Assembly (NCBI RefSeq): GCF_014195535.1
Contig: NZ_JACIBY010000009.1
Span: 197,224 to 261,223 of the forward strand
Direction of reading: 5' to 3'
Origin: Runella defluvii
Lineage (GTDB): Bacteria; Bacteroidota; Bacteroidia; Cytophagales; Spirosomataceae
Length of the DNA stretch: 64,000 nt
A program made the translations under genes and the position numbers. The notes under the pieces were generated by a model. It saw nothing but the letters and a program-made list of their open reading frames with translations. It did not search any database and was not told where the DNA came from. Shown one piece after another: positions 26,036 through 34,315 of this stretch; positions within the stretch are counted from its first letter, which is position 1; each line of letters opens with the position of its first letter.

Positions 26036-26869
26036 ATGGAAAAATTTCAACACAAATACCGTATTGCATCGGCACGTGCCTCTTGGTGGGATTATGGATG
26101 GAACGGTGCCTATTTTATTACTATCTGTACTAAAAATCGCGAGCATTTTTTTGGTAAAATTATCAATCATAAAATGCAATTATCATCCATCGGTGTTCTG
26201 GCCGACGTATTTTGGCACGAGATTAAAAACCATGCAAAGAATATTGAATTGGGTGCGTTTGTGGTTATGCCAAATCACATTCATGGTATTTTGATATTGG
26301 ATAAACCTGAAAATGAACCGTTTACCAATAATATTATTAACGATAACGTCCGCGATAATATCCACGATAATGACCGTAATAACGTCCACGATAACGTCCG
26401 AAATAACCGTAATGACGTCCGAAATAACGTAGAGACAAGGCATGCCTTGTCTCTACAATCGCCGATACAATCGCCGATACAATCGCCGATACAATCGCCG
26501 ATACAATCGCCGATACAACCACCAATACAATCGCCGATACAACCACCAATACAATCGCCAATACAACCACCGATACAATCGTCAATACAATCGCCGATAC
26601 AACCACCGATACAATCGCAATCCCCTGCCCAACAACGGTTTCAAAATCAGGGGCAAAATACCGTTTCATCCATCATTGGTTCCTATAAATCCGCCGTTAC
26701 AAAACACTGTAATCGGCTACAATTGACCGATAGTGATGGGGTTGTATTTGGTTGGCAATCCAGATTTCATGATCATATTATCCGAAATGACGCCGAATAC
26801 CAACGCATCAATGATTACATCGAAAACAACCCCAAAAATTGGAATAACGATAAATTTCATACGGAATGA
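26036..26869 (+). CDS. REP-associated tyrosine transposase (RAYT, Y1/HUH family) with low-complexity insertion
   Basis: 277 residues from the ATG at 26036, two bases after the transporter stop. The N-terminal domain has GAYFITICTKNREHFFGKI and the HUH motif MPNHIHGIL near 80. The C-terminal part has SIIGSYKSAVTKH with the likely catalytic Tyr, then FHDHIIRNDAEYQRINDYIE. Between them lie about 105 low-complexity residues: Asn/Asp/Arg-rich repeats (100-130), a segment encoded by a perfect palindrome, and thirteen QSPI-like tetrapeptides. RAYTs normally are about 150-200 residues without such a spacer. The end overlaps the next start by 4 bp (ATGA). It may mobilise REP palindromes such as 19366-19511. 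Confidence 0.88.
   Translation: MEKFQHKYRIASARASWWDYGWNGAYFITICTKNREHFFGKIINHKMQLSSIGVLADVFWHEIKNHAKNIELGAFVVMPNHIHGILILDKPENEPFTNNIINDNVRDNIHDNDRNNVHDNVRNNRNDVRNNVETRHALSLQSPIQSPIQSPIQSPIQSPIQPPIQSPIQPPIQSPIQPPIQSSIQSPIQPPIQSQSPAQQRFQNQGQNTVSSIIGSYKSAVTKHCNRLQLTDSDGVVFGWQSRFHDHIIRNDAEYQRINDYIENNPKNWNNDKFHTE
26429..26456. repeat. 28-bp perfect palindrome inside the transposase gene
   Basis: GTAGAGACAAGGCA and its exact reverse complement abut at 26442/26443 with no loop. It is read in frame as part of VETRHALSL. Palindromes of this GTAGAGAC type behave like dispersed REP elements in several phyla (general recollection, not checked). Confidence 0.8.
26456..26611 (+). repeat. 12-bp tandem repeat (13 units) in the transposase gene
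   Basis: The unit CAATCGCCGATA and variants repeat 13 times, encoding QSPI/QPPI/QSSI. The first five units are identical, later ones vary, which implies recent slippage expansion at the 5' side next to the palindrome. It keeps several frames open on both strands and so creates shadow reading frames. Confidence 0.9.
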
Positions 26870-28245
26870 AAAATAAAATCAGAATAGGTTGCGGGGCGGG
26901 TTTTTCGGGGGATAGATTAGAACCTGCCATTATTTTGGCCGAACAAGGCAATTTAGATTATTTGGTGTTGGAATGTTTGGCCGAACGCACCATTGCCCTC
27001 GCCCAAAAACGAAAACGCGCAGATGCTACCAAAGGCTACGACCCGTTGTTGGAACGCCGCATTGAGGGTTTGTTACCTATTTTGGCAAAGAATAACATTC
27101 GTCTCATTACCAACATGGGAGCAGCTAACCCCATTGAAGGTGCAAAAAAAATCGTTGAAATCGCTCAGAAACAAGGCATTTCAGTAAAAGTAGCCGCCGT
27201 TATCGGAGACGAATTGAGCGATAAGTTAGTAGCAATAAGTGATGAGATTTCTAAATTCAATAATGAAGATTTTGCCATCGCGCTCATCACTCATCACTCC
27301 TCTCTCAACACTCCTCCCTCCTCTCTCAACACTCCTCCCTCCTCTCTTATTTCTGCCAATGCGTACATGGGAGTGGAAGGGATTTTGGAAGCATTACGGT
27401 CTGATGCTCAAATCATTATCACGGGAAGAGTCGCCGACCCATCGTTGTTTCTAGCCCCCATGATTCATGAATTTGGCTGGGCTACCGACAACTACAATTT
27501 GTTAGGACAAGGAACCATTGTCGGGCATTTATTAGAATGTGCGGGGCAAATAACTGGCGGATATTTTGCCGACCCAATCACCAAACCCGTAACGAACCTA
27601 GACACCTTGGGTCATCCTTTTGCCGATGTTTTTGCGGACGGCTCGGCCATCATTAGCAAAGTTGCAGGTACGGGGGGCGTTGTCAATTTGGCTACGGTCA
27701 AAGAGCAATTATTGTACGAAGTCGTCAACCCACATGCCTACCTTACGCCCGATGTATCAGCTAATTTTACGACGGTACACTTGGAAGAAATAGGTGATAA
27801 TCAAGTCAAAGTATGGGGTGGCACTGGCCAAGAAAAACCGTCAACGCTCAAAGTAAGCGTGGGTTATCAGGCTGGTTTTTTGGGGGAAGGCGAAATCTCA
27901 TACGCGGGGGCAAATGCCCTCGCAAGGGCGCAGTTGGCAGGCGATACCCTCGAAAAAAGGCTCAAAGCTGATTTTCCCGATTTGCGAACCGATTACGTCG
28001 GCGTTTCGGCCATTCATCGGACTGATTTTAACCATCACCTTGAACCTTATGAAGTGCGATTACGCCTAGCTGCCAACGCCGCAACCGCCCAAAAAGCCGC
28101 TATCATCGGCGAAGAAGTAGAAGCCCTTTACACCAATGGCCCAGCAGGTGGCGGGGGGGCTAGGAAGTACGTCACTGAGCTCGTCGGAATTGTTTCGGTT
28201 TTGGTGAATAGAAAGAAAGTGAGTCCAGAAGTAATACTTTTTTAA
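26866..28245 (+). CDS. AtuA/DUF1446-family protein
   Basis: 459 residues. The start MKNKIRIGCGAGFSGDRLEP and LDYLVLECLAERTIALAQ are characteristic of the acyclic-terpene-utilisation AtuA family; later blocks include SANAYMGVEGI, IITGRVADPSLFLAP, GHLLECAGQITGGYFADP and a C-terminal NGPAGGGGARKYV. In Pseudomonas AtuA belongs to citronellol/geranyl-CoA breakdown, but most homologues have no known reaction. A short inserted segment near residues 143-160 (SSLNTPPSSLNTPPSSL) is encoded by a 21-bp tandem repeat just before the conserved SANAY. The start overlaps the transposase stop; the gene is followed after 4 bp by its usual partner. Confidence 0.88.
   Translation: MKNKIRIGCGAGFSGDRLEPAIILAEQGNLDYLVLECLAERTIALAQKRKRADATKGYDPLLERRIEGLLPILAKNNIRLITNMGAANPIEGAKKIVEIAQKQGISVKVAAVIGDELSDKLVAISDEISKFNNEDFAIALITHHSSLNTPPSSLNTPPSSLISANAYMGVEGILEALRSDAQIIITGRVADPSLFLAPMIHEFGWATDNYNLLGQGTIVGHLLECAGQITGGYFADPITKPVTNLDTLGHPFADVFADGSAIISKVAGTGGVVNLATVKEQLLYEVVNPHAYLTPDVSANFTTVHLEEIGDNQVKVWGGTGQEKPSTLKVSVGYQAGFLGEGEISYAGANALARAQLAGDTLEKRLKADFPDLRTDYVGVSAIHRTDFNHHLEPYEVRLRLAANAATAQKAAIIGEEVEALYTNGPAGGGGARKYVTELVGIVSVLVNRKKVSPEVILF
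27301..27342 (+). repeat. 21-bp tandem duplication within the AtuA-like gene
   Basis: Two identical 21-bp units (27301-27321 and 27322-27342) encode SLNTPPS twice and keep the frame. They are preceded by a short CATCACT repeat. This is a replication-slippage expansion in a surface-loop position. Confidence 0.85.
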
Positions 28246-28249
28246 AAAT

Positions 28250-28552
28250 ATGAAGTTACATCAAATCGCCCACAGCCGCGCTGGAGACAAAGGCAATACC
28301 TCTACCCTATCGTTGATTCCGTACGACGCGAAAGATTATGAATTTTTGTGCAAAGCAATAACGGTAGAACGGGTAAAAGAACATTTAAAAGACATCGTTT
28401 CGGGTGAAATTGTACGGTACGAACTGCCCACTATCTCGTCGTTATTGTTTGTGTGTCAAGACGCCTTGCTAACAGGCGTAACTACCTCACTGGCCATAGA
28501 TACCCACGGAAAAGCATTGAGTTATGCGTTGTTAGAAATGGTGATTGACTGA
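28250..28552 (+). CDS. AtuA-like ferredoxin-fold partner protein
   Basis: 100 residues (MKLHQIAHSRAGDKGNTSTL at the start; conserved HSRAGDKGN). This small domain is fused to the C-terminus of DUF1446 proteins in many bacteria, or encoded just downstream as here (4 bp gap). The two products probably form one enzyme. The substrate is unknown; coupling with the CitMHS transporter suggests organic-acid or acyl metabolism. A gap of about 130 bp without features follows. Confidence 0.85.
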   Translation: MKLHQIAHSRAGDKGNTSTLSLIPYDAKDYEFLCKAITVERVKEHLKDIVSGEIVRYELPTISSLLFVCQDALLTGVTTSLAIDTHGKALSYALLEMVID

Positions 28553-28682
28553 TTTATCTATTTCACTCAACAAATCACCAACTAACATTTCGTTAGGTTC
28601 ATACTGTCTTTAGCAATAGTAGTAAATGCGCGCTATTCCCTTTTTAACAAAGTAGATGTTGCGACATGTATGTCTTATTTGT

Positions 28683-29594
28683 ATGAAAGCCACCCAAATT
28701 CCACTTCTTAAACCCGCCGAATTCGATGACTATGTGTTTGATACCTTGGTATGGAAAAACACGCAGCGGCCATTTTTTAATCAGTTCCACGTCATTCGAT
28801 TAGAAGATTATAAAAAGCACCTCATCATTCCACAAGCTCCTCATCGACGCTCGGTTACGTTTTTTATTTTCTTAACCAAAGGTAGCATTACCCGCCGAAA
28901 AGCACTTACTAAATACGAGATTAAGGCAGGTTCGTTCTTTTTTTTACCCGCTTTTCAAATCACAACTTTGGATGAAATCAGCGACGACGCCGAAGGTTTT
29001 TATTGTCATTTTAGCAGCGACATTTTTAGCATGTCACCCTGGAAATCAGAATCATTACAGACCTTTTCTTTTCTTCAATTAGCGGGTTCACCAGTAGTTG
29101 AACTGAGCCAAGAGCGTCACCTAGCTATCGTGCTAATCTTTGAGCGGCTCCTTGAAATTAACCTAGTGATTTGCGAAGAACAATTTTGTCTGATTGCCTC
29201 CTATCTATTCACTTTATTTACGGAGGTAAACCAATTTGTTCGTCCCCTAGAAAAACCCATTGGCAACGCTGCTGTTCGGATGACGGAACGTTTCAAAACA
29301 GCACTGTCTCAGCACATTTACGAAAAACATACCGTATCCGAATACGCCGAGCTATTGTCTGTCTCCCCCAATCACCTCCACAAATGTGTGAAGGCTGTCA
29401 CGGGAAAAAGTGCCCACGATTTGCTGGATGAAATGCGGGTATTGGAAGCCAAAGTTTTATTAAAACAAAGTAACCTCTCCATCGCTGACATTGCCTTCAA
29501 AATTGGGAAACTCGACCCTAGCGACTTTAGTCGGTTTTTCAAGGCAGAAACAGGAAAAACCCCAAAAGAATACCGACAAACTCCCTATTTGTAG
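28683..29594 (+). CDS. AraC-family transcriptional regulator
   Basis: 303 residues from the ATG at 28683 (MKATQIPLLKPAEFDDYVF); an upstream TTG extends the frame by nine unlikely residues. The N-terminal half is a cupin-like sensor region (HRRSVTFFIFLTKGS, IKAGSFFFLPAFQ). The C-terminal 100 residues contain the two helix-turn-helix units (HTVSEYAELLSVSPNHLHKC and LSIADIAFKIGKLDPSDFSR, then FFKAETGKTPKEYR). It directly follows the AtuA-type genes and may control them. Its 3' end overlaps the convergent apbE gene by 10 bp. Confidence 0.88.
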   Translation: MKATQIPLLKPAEFDDYVFDTLVWKNTQRPFFNQFHVIRLEDYKKHLIIPQAPHRRSVTFFIFLTKGSITRRKALTKYEIKAGSFFFLPAFQITTLDEISDDAEGFYCHFSSDIFSMSPWKSESLQTFSFLQLAGSPVVELSQERHLAIVLIFERLLEINLVICEEQFCLIASYLFTLFTEVNQFVRPLEKPIGNAAVRMTERFKTALSQHIYEKHTVSEYAELLSVSPNHLHKCVKAVTGKSAHDLLDEMRVLEAKVLLKQSNLSIADIAFKIGKLDPSDFSRFFKAETGKTPKEYRQTPYL

Positions 29595-30676
29595 TGTGCT
29601 TTTTTGCTGGCATTTTGTTCCAAAAGCCACACTTCAATTCCCTTCAAACGCTTGGCTACTTTTTTACCTTTTTCTATTCCCAGCACACTAAAAGCAGTAG
29701 CCAAGGCGTCGGCGTCCGTGCCAGTTGGGGCGATTACGGTCGTGCGTGTATGTGTGGTTAGACCTACTCCCGTGTAAGGACTCACAATATGCGAATAGCG
29801 AACACCTTTGTAATCGAAATGCCGATACGTACTTCCAGAAGTGGCTACCCCGCAATTTTTCAAGGTCAGTACGTGCGTAGCGGTGGTATCGCCTCCTCCC
29901 GAACTCACTTCAATTCGCCAACCATCTTTCTCTGGTGGGGCGTCACCAATGGTCAAATCTCCACCTGCGTCCAAAAAGGCTCGGTCGATTCCAAACGATT
30001 TTAGCACCTTCAACACGTCATCGGCCGCGTATCCTTTTCCAATTGCCCCAAAATCTATCCGCATTTTTTTACGTTTTAAAACAACAGAGCGATCTTCGCT
30101 TCGAAGCTGAACCAAACGATAGCCAACAGCAGCGCGCGCTTCTTTGAGTTGGGATTTATCGGGAAAATAGTTGCGCCGAATCGCCCTTCGCCAAAGCTGA
30201 ACGATTGGCCCCACAGTCACGTCAAATGCGCCATTGGTTTTGCCACTCAGGTGCTTTGATTTCTCCAAAATATCAAACAAAATAGCGCTCGCATAAAAAC
30301 GCTGTCCCGTCCCTGCTGTTTCCGAAAGGCGGTTCACTTCGCTTCCATCTAGGTAATCACTTAATAGGTTATTGAGCAATTGAATTCTCGCAAAAGCGCT
30401 GTCGGAGGCTACTTTTGCAAGCGAGTCGCTTGGCGCATAAAAAACCAGATTAAACTCCGAGCCCATGGCATTGCGGGCGTAGGCATATCGACGAAGCGAT
30501 GAAGGTTGTTGTCCTGACGTTTTTAACGAAACAAAACACACTAAAGCAAAAATGAACAAACAAAAGCGACGCACAAAAAATGAATTTATGAATAGGTAGA
30601 TATATTTTTCAAATAACGGCCAAAGTTGAACCTTTTTGCACGGTTTTTGGTATCTCAAGTATAAAAATTCTTCCAT
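29585..30676 (-). CDS. apbE: FAD:protein FMN transferase (ApbE family)
   Basis: Flavinylates target proteins by moving FMN from FAD to a threonine in the periplasm. Family marks: [79 protein letters not shown] and [14 protein letters not shown]. The coordinates use the outermost ATG (363 residues). A GTG at 30574 gives a better signal peptide ([20 protein letters not shown]) and would leave about 105 bp for promoters toward cysE; I consider it the likelier start. No obvious flavoprotein target lies next to it. Confidence 0.9.
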   Translation of the reverse strand: MEEFLYLRYQKPCKKVQLWPLFEKYIYLFINSFFVRRFCLFIFALVCFVSLKTSGQQPSSLRRYAYARNAMGSEFNLVFYAPSDSLAKVASDSAFARIQLLNNLLSDYLDGSEVNRLSETAGTGQRFYASAILFDILEKSKHLSGKTNGAFDVTVGPIVQLWRRAIRRNYFPDKSQLKEARAAVGYRLVQLRSEDRSVVLKRKKMRIDFGAIGKGYAADDVLKVLKSFGIDRAFLDAGGDLTIGDAPPEKDGWRIEVSSGGGDTTATHVLTLKNCGVATSGSTYRHFDYKGVRYSHIVSPYTGVGLTTHTRTTVIAPTGTDADALATAFSVLGIEKGKKVAKRLKGIEVWLLEQNASKKAHYK

Positions 30677-30679
30677 ACG

Positions 30680-31486
30680 TTGTCAAACACTTTTTTTAAA
30701 CGTCTCGCCGAGCAAAACACCCGCTATCAGTATCGTTTGCCCTCCCGCAACGAAGTTGGGAAGTTTGTCGAAGAAATGATGCGGTTTTTATTTCCCATCA
30801 CCCAAGATTGTTCGCGCTCAGCCACCAATTTACCTGATGCCTACGCCAAGCTTCAGCAACGGCTTTTGTGTTTGTTAGAACCCCTAAACGGCAACCTTGG
30901 AACAAATCATGAAGCGGTAACGGAGCAGTTTATGGAGCAGCTTCCCGATATTTATGAAAATCTCCTGCTGGATGCACAGGCCATCTCTGACAACGACCCC
31001 GCCTCCATCGGTATTGAAGAAGTGATTGCGGTTTATCCAGGTTTTTATGCCATTGCAGTCTATCGTTTAGCGCACGCAATGGTTGACTTGGACGTTCCAC
31101 TTCTACCACGGATGTTGACCGAATACGCCCATGGTTTGACAGGCATTGACATTCACCCCAAAGCATCCATTGGAAAATCTTTTTTTATCGACCACGGCAC
31201 AGGGGTCGTCATTGGCGAAACAACCGAAATTGGAAACAACGTAAAAGTATATCAGGGGGTCACACTGGGCGCTTTGAGCGTATCAAAATCATTGGCAGAA
31301 ACCAAGCGACACCCAACCATCGAAGATAACGTGGTCATTTATGCCAATGCCACTATTTTAGGTGGAAAAACCGTGATTGGCAACGATTCTATCATCGGCG
31401 GAAACGCCTGGGTAACGGCGAGCGTACAACCGTACTCGCAGGTTTATCACCAAAGCGAAGTCAAAATTCGTCAAACGGTATTTTAG
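30680..31486 (+). CDS. cysE: Serine O-acetyltransferase (EpsC/CysE type)
   Basis: 268 residues beginning with TTG at 30680 (no ATG until residue 33). The N-terminal helical domain (about 1-150) is of the longer EpsC type; the C-terminal left-handed beta-helix has hexapeptide repeats with catalytic-site residues in [20 protein letters not shown] and [18 protein letters not shown], and ends with the loop [12 protein letters not shown]. It acetylates serine with acetyl-CoA in cysteine synthesis; the O-acetylserine sulfhydrylase is not in this window. It is divergent from apbE with almost no gap if both outer starts are used. A strong terminator follows. Confidence 0.9.
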   Translation: MSNTFFKRLAEQNTRYQYRLPSRNEVGKFVEEMMRFLFPITQDCSRSATNLPDAYAKLQQRLLCLLEPLNGNLGTNHEAVTEQFMEQLPDIYENLLLDAQAISDNDPASIGIEEVIAVYPGFYAIAVYRLAHAMVDLDVPLLPRMLTEYAHGLTGIDIHPKASIGKSFFIDHGTGVVIGETTEIGNNVKVYQGVTLGALSVSKSLAETKRHPTIEDNVVIYANATILGGKTVIGNDSIIGGNAWVTASVQPYSQVYHQSEVKIRQTVF

Positions 31487-31567
31487 GTGTAAGGTATAAG
31501 TTAATCGTTATCAGTTCAAAATCGACGAATTATATTAAATTTTGCTCTTGATTACTTAGAATTATAA

Positions 31568-31609
31568 ATTTTCAAAGGGAACATAGCCTGGCATGTTCCC
31601 TTTGAAAAT
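31568..31609. terminator. Bidirectional terminator between cysE and the Dabb gene
   Basis: Perfect 17-bp arms 31568-31584 and 31593-31609 around an 8-nt loop, with AAAA/TTTT ends on both sides. It serves two convergent genes. Confidence 0.85.
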
Positions 31610-31623
31610 ACTTCCTACCTGTA

Positions 31624-32025
31624 CTACACCTGCACCGAATCATACACAATGACCTTTTCCCAAAGGTGCGAGTAATCTTCTACAAACTTGATGTGAATAG
31701 GGTGTTTTTGGTAAACTTCTTCTTCCTCCAAATTGTCGAAAAAGCACAACCAAGACACGGCATAGCTGCGCTCAATAACGCTACGATTGGTGGTTGCAGG
31801 CGTGCCAATGTTGTGCATCCGAATCGTTGGTACCTTCGCCAAGGCCGTTAAGCCTTCGATTAACTTGGCGCGGTCGGCTTCATTTGAAGGGTTTTTCAAC
31901 CAAAAATATACGTGATGGACAAACACTTTTTTGTCTTTTTTTGCTTCCGCTGACAAGGTAGCCATCGAAGCCGCCGAGGCAAGGAGGGCTTTTTTCAGCA
32001 TCGAGCGTCTTTTTACCACTTTCAT
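31624..32025 (-). CDS. Secreted Dabb-family (stress responsive A/B barrel) protein
   Basis: 133 residues. The N-terminus (VKRRSMLKKALLASAASMAT, then LSAEA) is an export signal with a twin-arginine-like start. The mature part is a Dabb ferredoxin-like barrel: FVHHVYFWLKNPSNEADRAK, TIRMHNIGTP, SYAVSWLCFFDNLEEEEVYQ and HPIHIKFVEDYSHLWEKVIV. Members are small dimeric proteins, several of which bind or cyclise polyketides; most have no known role. It is divergent from an AraC regulator at 32217 across 190 bp, which makes that protein its likely regulator. Confidence 0.88.
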   Translation of the reverse strand: MKVVKRRSMLKKALLASAASMATLSAEAKKDKKVFVHHVYFWLKNPSNEADRAKLIEGLTALAKVPTIRMHNIGTPATTNRSVIERSYAVSWLCFFDNLEEEEVYQKHPIHIKFVEDYSHLWEKVIVYDSVQV

Positions 32026-32216
32026 CTTTTGTCGTTTTTTTGTTCTAATTCATCCGTTCAGCCTTAGCGTTTTGTGGCCGATTCTGTACTATTTCATTAT
32101 AGGTCAATGCGAGAAAAAGTTCATTTAAGCATTGTTCGGCAAAATTAGAGAGGACAGAGTTGCTACTTTCTGTAAAAATCCATTTTATTTTGGTAAAAAT
32201 AACGCACCTTCTTTCG

Positions 32217-33062
32217 ATGAAACGCTACGTTTTGCACAGTCCTTTTAACATCTACCACTTTGAAGCAGCCCAATGGGAACACCCCGTACACAAACATACC
32301 TATTACGAAATCATTTTTATTTTGAAGGGGTTTGGCAACCACAACATCAATGGCAATACCTACCCTTACGAGCAAGGAGATGTGTTTTTGTTAGGCCCAG
32401 AAGATTTTCATTCGTTTGATATAGTGTCAATTACAGAGTTTTGTTTTATCCGTTTCAACGAATCTTACAGCAAAACCCACAGCGTTACGGACAAATATTG
32501 GCAACAAATTTTCCAGTCGTTGCTATTGACTTCTACCCAAAGTCGGGGAACGATTGTACATGACAAAGAAGAAAAACAAAAATTACACCAACTTCTAAAA
32601 GTACTTGAAAGTGAGTACGACAACCCACCATCGGCACATTTTGAAATGATACGAGACAGCTTGATGCGGAGTATTCTGCTGATTTTGGCTCGTAACCTCT
32701 CCCAACAAACTCCCGCCAAATCGGAAGAATCGAATGCCGCCGAGGCGATATTGAGGTACATCAAACAACACATTTATGAACCACAAAAACTCAGTATGGA
32801 ACGAATTGCCGAGGAGTTTCACTTAGCGCCTTCCTACGTAAGTATCTTTTTCAAAAAACAAACGGGAGAATCGCTCAAGCAATTTATTGTCAAACACCGC
32901 ATTAAATTGATTGAAGCCAGGCTTCTCTACAGCTCCATGACCTTGACCGAAATTGCGCATGAATTTGGGTTTACGGACGAAAGTCATTTTTGCAAACAAT
33001 TCCGAAAATACACGGGCAACAATCCTACCGCCTTTCGAAAAAATGTAGCTCCTGTTTTGTAA
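32217..33062 (+). CDS. AraC-family transcriptional regulator with cupin sensor domain
   Basis: 281 residues from the ATG at 32217 (MKRYVLHSPFNIYHFEAAQW); the frame extends upstream to 32160 without a better start. The N-terminal cupin (HPVHKHTYYEIIFILKGFGN, YPYEQGDVFLLGPEDFH) would bind a small effector. The C-terminal domain holds MERIAEEFHLAPSYVSIFFK and MTLTEIAHEFGFTDESHFCK, then FRKYTGNNPTAFR. The gene is divergent from the Dabb gene and 45 bp upstream of a YrdB-like membrane protein. Confidence 0.9.
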   Translation: MKRYVLHSPFNIYHFEAAQWEHPVHKHTYYEIIFILKGFGNHNINGNTYPYEQGDVFLLGPEDFHSFDIVSITEFCFIRFNESYSKTHSVTDKYWQQIFQSLLLTSTQSRGTIVHDKEEKQKLHQLLKVLESEYDNPPSAHFEMIRDSLMRSILLILARNLSQQTPAKSEESNAAEAILRYIKQHIYEPQKLSMERIAEEFHLAPSYVSIFFKKQTGESLKQFIVKHRIKLIEARLLYSSMTLTEIAHEFGFTDESHFCKQFRKYTGNNPTAFRKNVAPVL

Positions 33063-33107
33063 ATTTGTCTGTTCCTTTTTTACTATTCCTCTTATTTTGA
33101 ACTACTT

Positions 33108-33452
33108 ATGCAAACTCTCCGCTACATCAATTACCTGTTAGCCTTTGGGTTGGAGCTTGTCCTTATTTTTAGTGTTGCCTTTTGGGGTTATTCCTCTGGA
33201 AAAACGACATTGACCAAGTGGGCGTTTGCCATCATACTTTTTGTTGCAGTTGCTGCACTTTGGGGAATATACGCCGCCCCCAAATCTTCCATGCGCATTC
33301 GATTTCCGTGGCTAAATCTGTTCAAAATCGCGATGTTTTCGCTCGGGACGTTAGCCTTTATAGGGCTAGAAAAAACTCGTTTCGCCGTTATCTATTCGAT
33401 TTTGAGCATCATCAGCGTCGCAATTAGCTATTTTGACGAAACGAGTTCTTAA
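33108..33452 (+). CDS. YrdB/DUF2568-family membrane protein
   Basis: 114 residues with four predicted membrane helices: NYLLAFGLELVLIFSVAFWG, WAFAIILFVAVAALWGIYAA, a helix within LFKIAMFSLGTLAFIGLEKT and VIYSILSIISVAISYF. The APKSSMRIRFP connector between helices 2 and 3 is typical of the family. Function unknown. It probably shares a transcript with the AraC gene upstream; it converges on the SDR gene with a 6-bp gap and no terminator seen. Confidence 0.85.
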   Translation: MQTLRYINYLLAFGLELVLIFSVAFWGYSSGKTTLTKWAFAIILFVAVAALWGIYAAPKSSMRIRFPWLNLFKIAMFSLGTLAFIGLEKTRFAVIYSILSIISVAISYFDETSS

Positions 33453-33458
33453 CCATTT

Positions 33459-34214
33459 TTAAAGGTGGATTCCCCCCGAAACCTCAATGCGTTGGCCGTT
33501 AATCCACTTTGCCTCGTCGCTACACAAAAAAGCAGCCACACTTCCAATATCATCGGCTAAACCCACTCGGCCAAGCGCTGTTCGGGAGGCGATGGCCCCG
33601 TTCAGTTCTTGGTTGTCCCGAACTCTACCTCCGCCAAAATCGGTCGCAATAGCGCCTGGCGCAATCACGTTTACCCTAATTTTTCGATGTCCTAACTCTG
33701 CGGCTTGGTAGCGCGTTAGTGTTTCTATCCCCGACTTCATCATAGCGTAGGCCGACGAGCCAGGGTATGAAAAACGAGCTAACCCCGACGAGGTATTTAA
33801 AATTACACCGCCATCATTTATCAAAGGCAGCAGTTTTTGGGTCAAAAAATAAGGCGCTTTCAAATGAATATTGACCATTTTATCAAAATCCTCTTCGGTA
33901 GTATCTGCAAAAGCACCGTAATGTCCTGTTCCCGCATTATTGATGAGAACATCCATTTTTTGAGTACCAAATGTTTCGCTTAGTGCTCGTTGCAATTCAT
34001 CAACAAACGCATTAAAGTTGTTCGTCGATGAAATATCTAACGGCAAAGCCGCTGCTTTCTGTCCTAATTTTTGAATTTCTACAACTACCTTTTGGGCTTC
34101 GATTTCGTTGCTTTGATAGGTAATAACAACATCAAAACCTTTTTTTGCCAACTGAAGGGCTTCATCTTTTCCTAATCCACGGCTTCCGCCCGTTACTAAT
34201 GCAATTTTGTTCAT
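33459..34214 (-). CDS. SDR-family oxidoreductase, cassette 1
   Basis: 251 residues, classical short-chain dehydrogenase. Cofactor motif VTGGSRGLGKDEAL (7-20), INNAG near 90, active-site Ser in LNTSSGLARFSYPGSSAYAM with Tyr and Lys in YAMMK, and the C-terminal INGQRIEVSGGIHL. It is close to 3-oxoacyl-ACP reductase-like enzymes. An AraC regulator lies just upstream on the same strand, the same pairing as at 42633-44473. Confidence 0.9.
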   Translation of the reverse strand: MNKIALVTGGSRGLGKDEALQLAKKGFDVVITYQSNEIEAQKVVVEIQKLGQKAAALPLDISSTNNFNAFVDELQRALSETFGTQKMDVLINNAGTGHYGAFADTTEEDFDKMVNIHLKAPYFLTQKLLPLINDGGVILNTSSGLARFSYPGSSAYAMMKSGIETLTRYQAAELGHRKIRVNVIAPGAIATDFGGGRVRDNQELNGAIASRTALGRVGLADDIGSVAAFLCSDEAKWINGQRIEVSGGIHL

Positions 34215-34315
34215 GGGATATGTGATTAATTTGTTGATGCAAAATTGCGAGGAATTACGGGCTCGCTGTTTGCAAAAACGAAAGCAATGTTTGCAAAAAT
34301 CAAATATCCCTTCTT

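Noticed and set aside
26326..26611. CRISPR-like or minisatellite locus independent of a gene
   Set aside because: The repeats are in frame inside the transposase gene and encode regular tetrapeptides; there are no unique spacers.
26337..26726. Antisense and alternative-frame proteins over the 12-bp repeat
   Set aside because: A 12-bp repeat without stops keeps other frames open; the products are pure low complexity with no conserved part.
31568..31609. Mobile-element terminal repeat
   Set aside because: A perfect hairpin between convergent genes with A/T tails on both sides is best explained as a bidirectional terminator.
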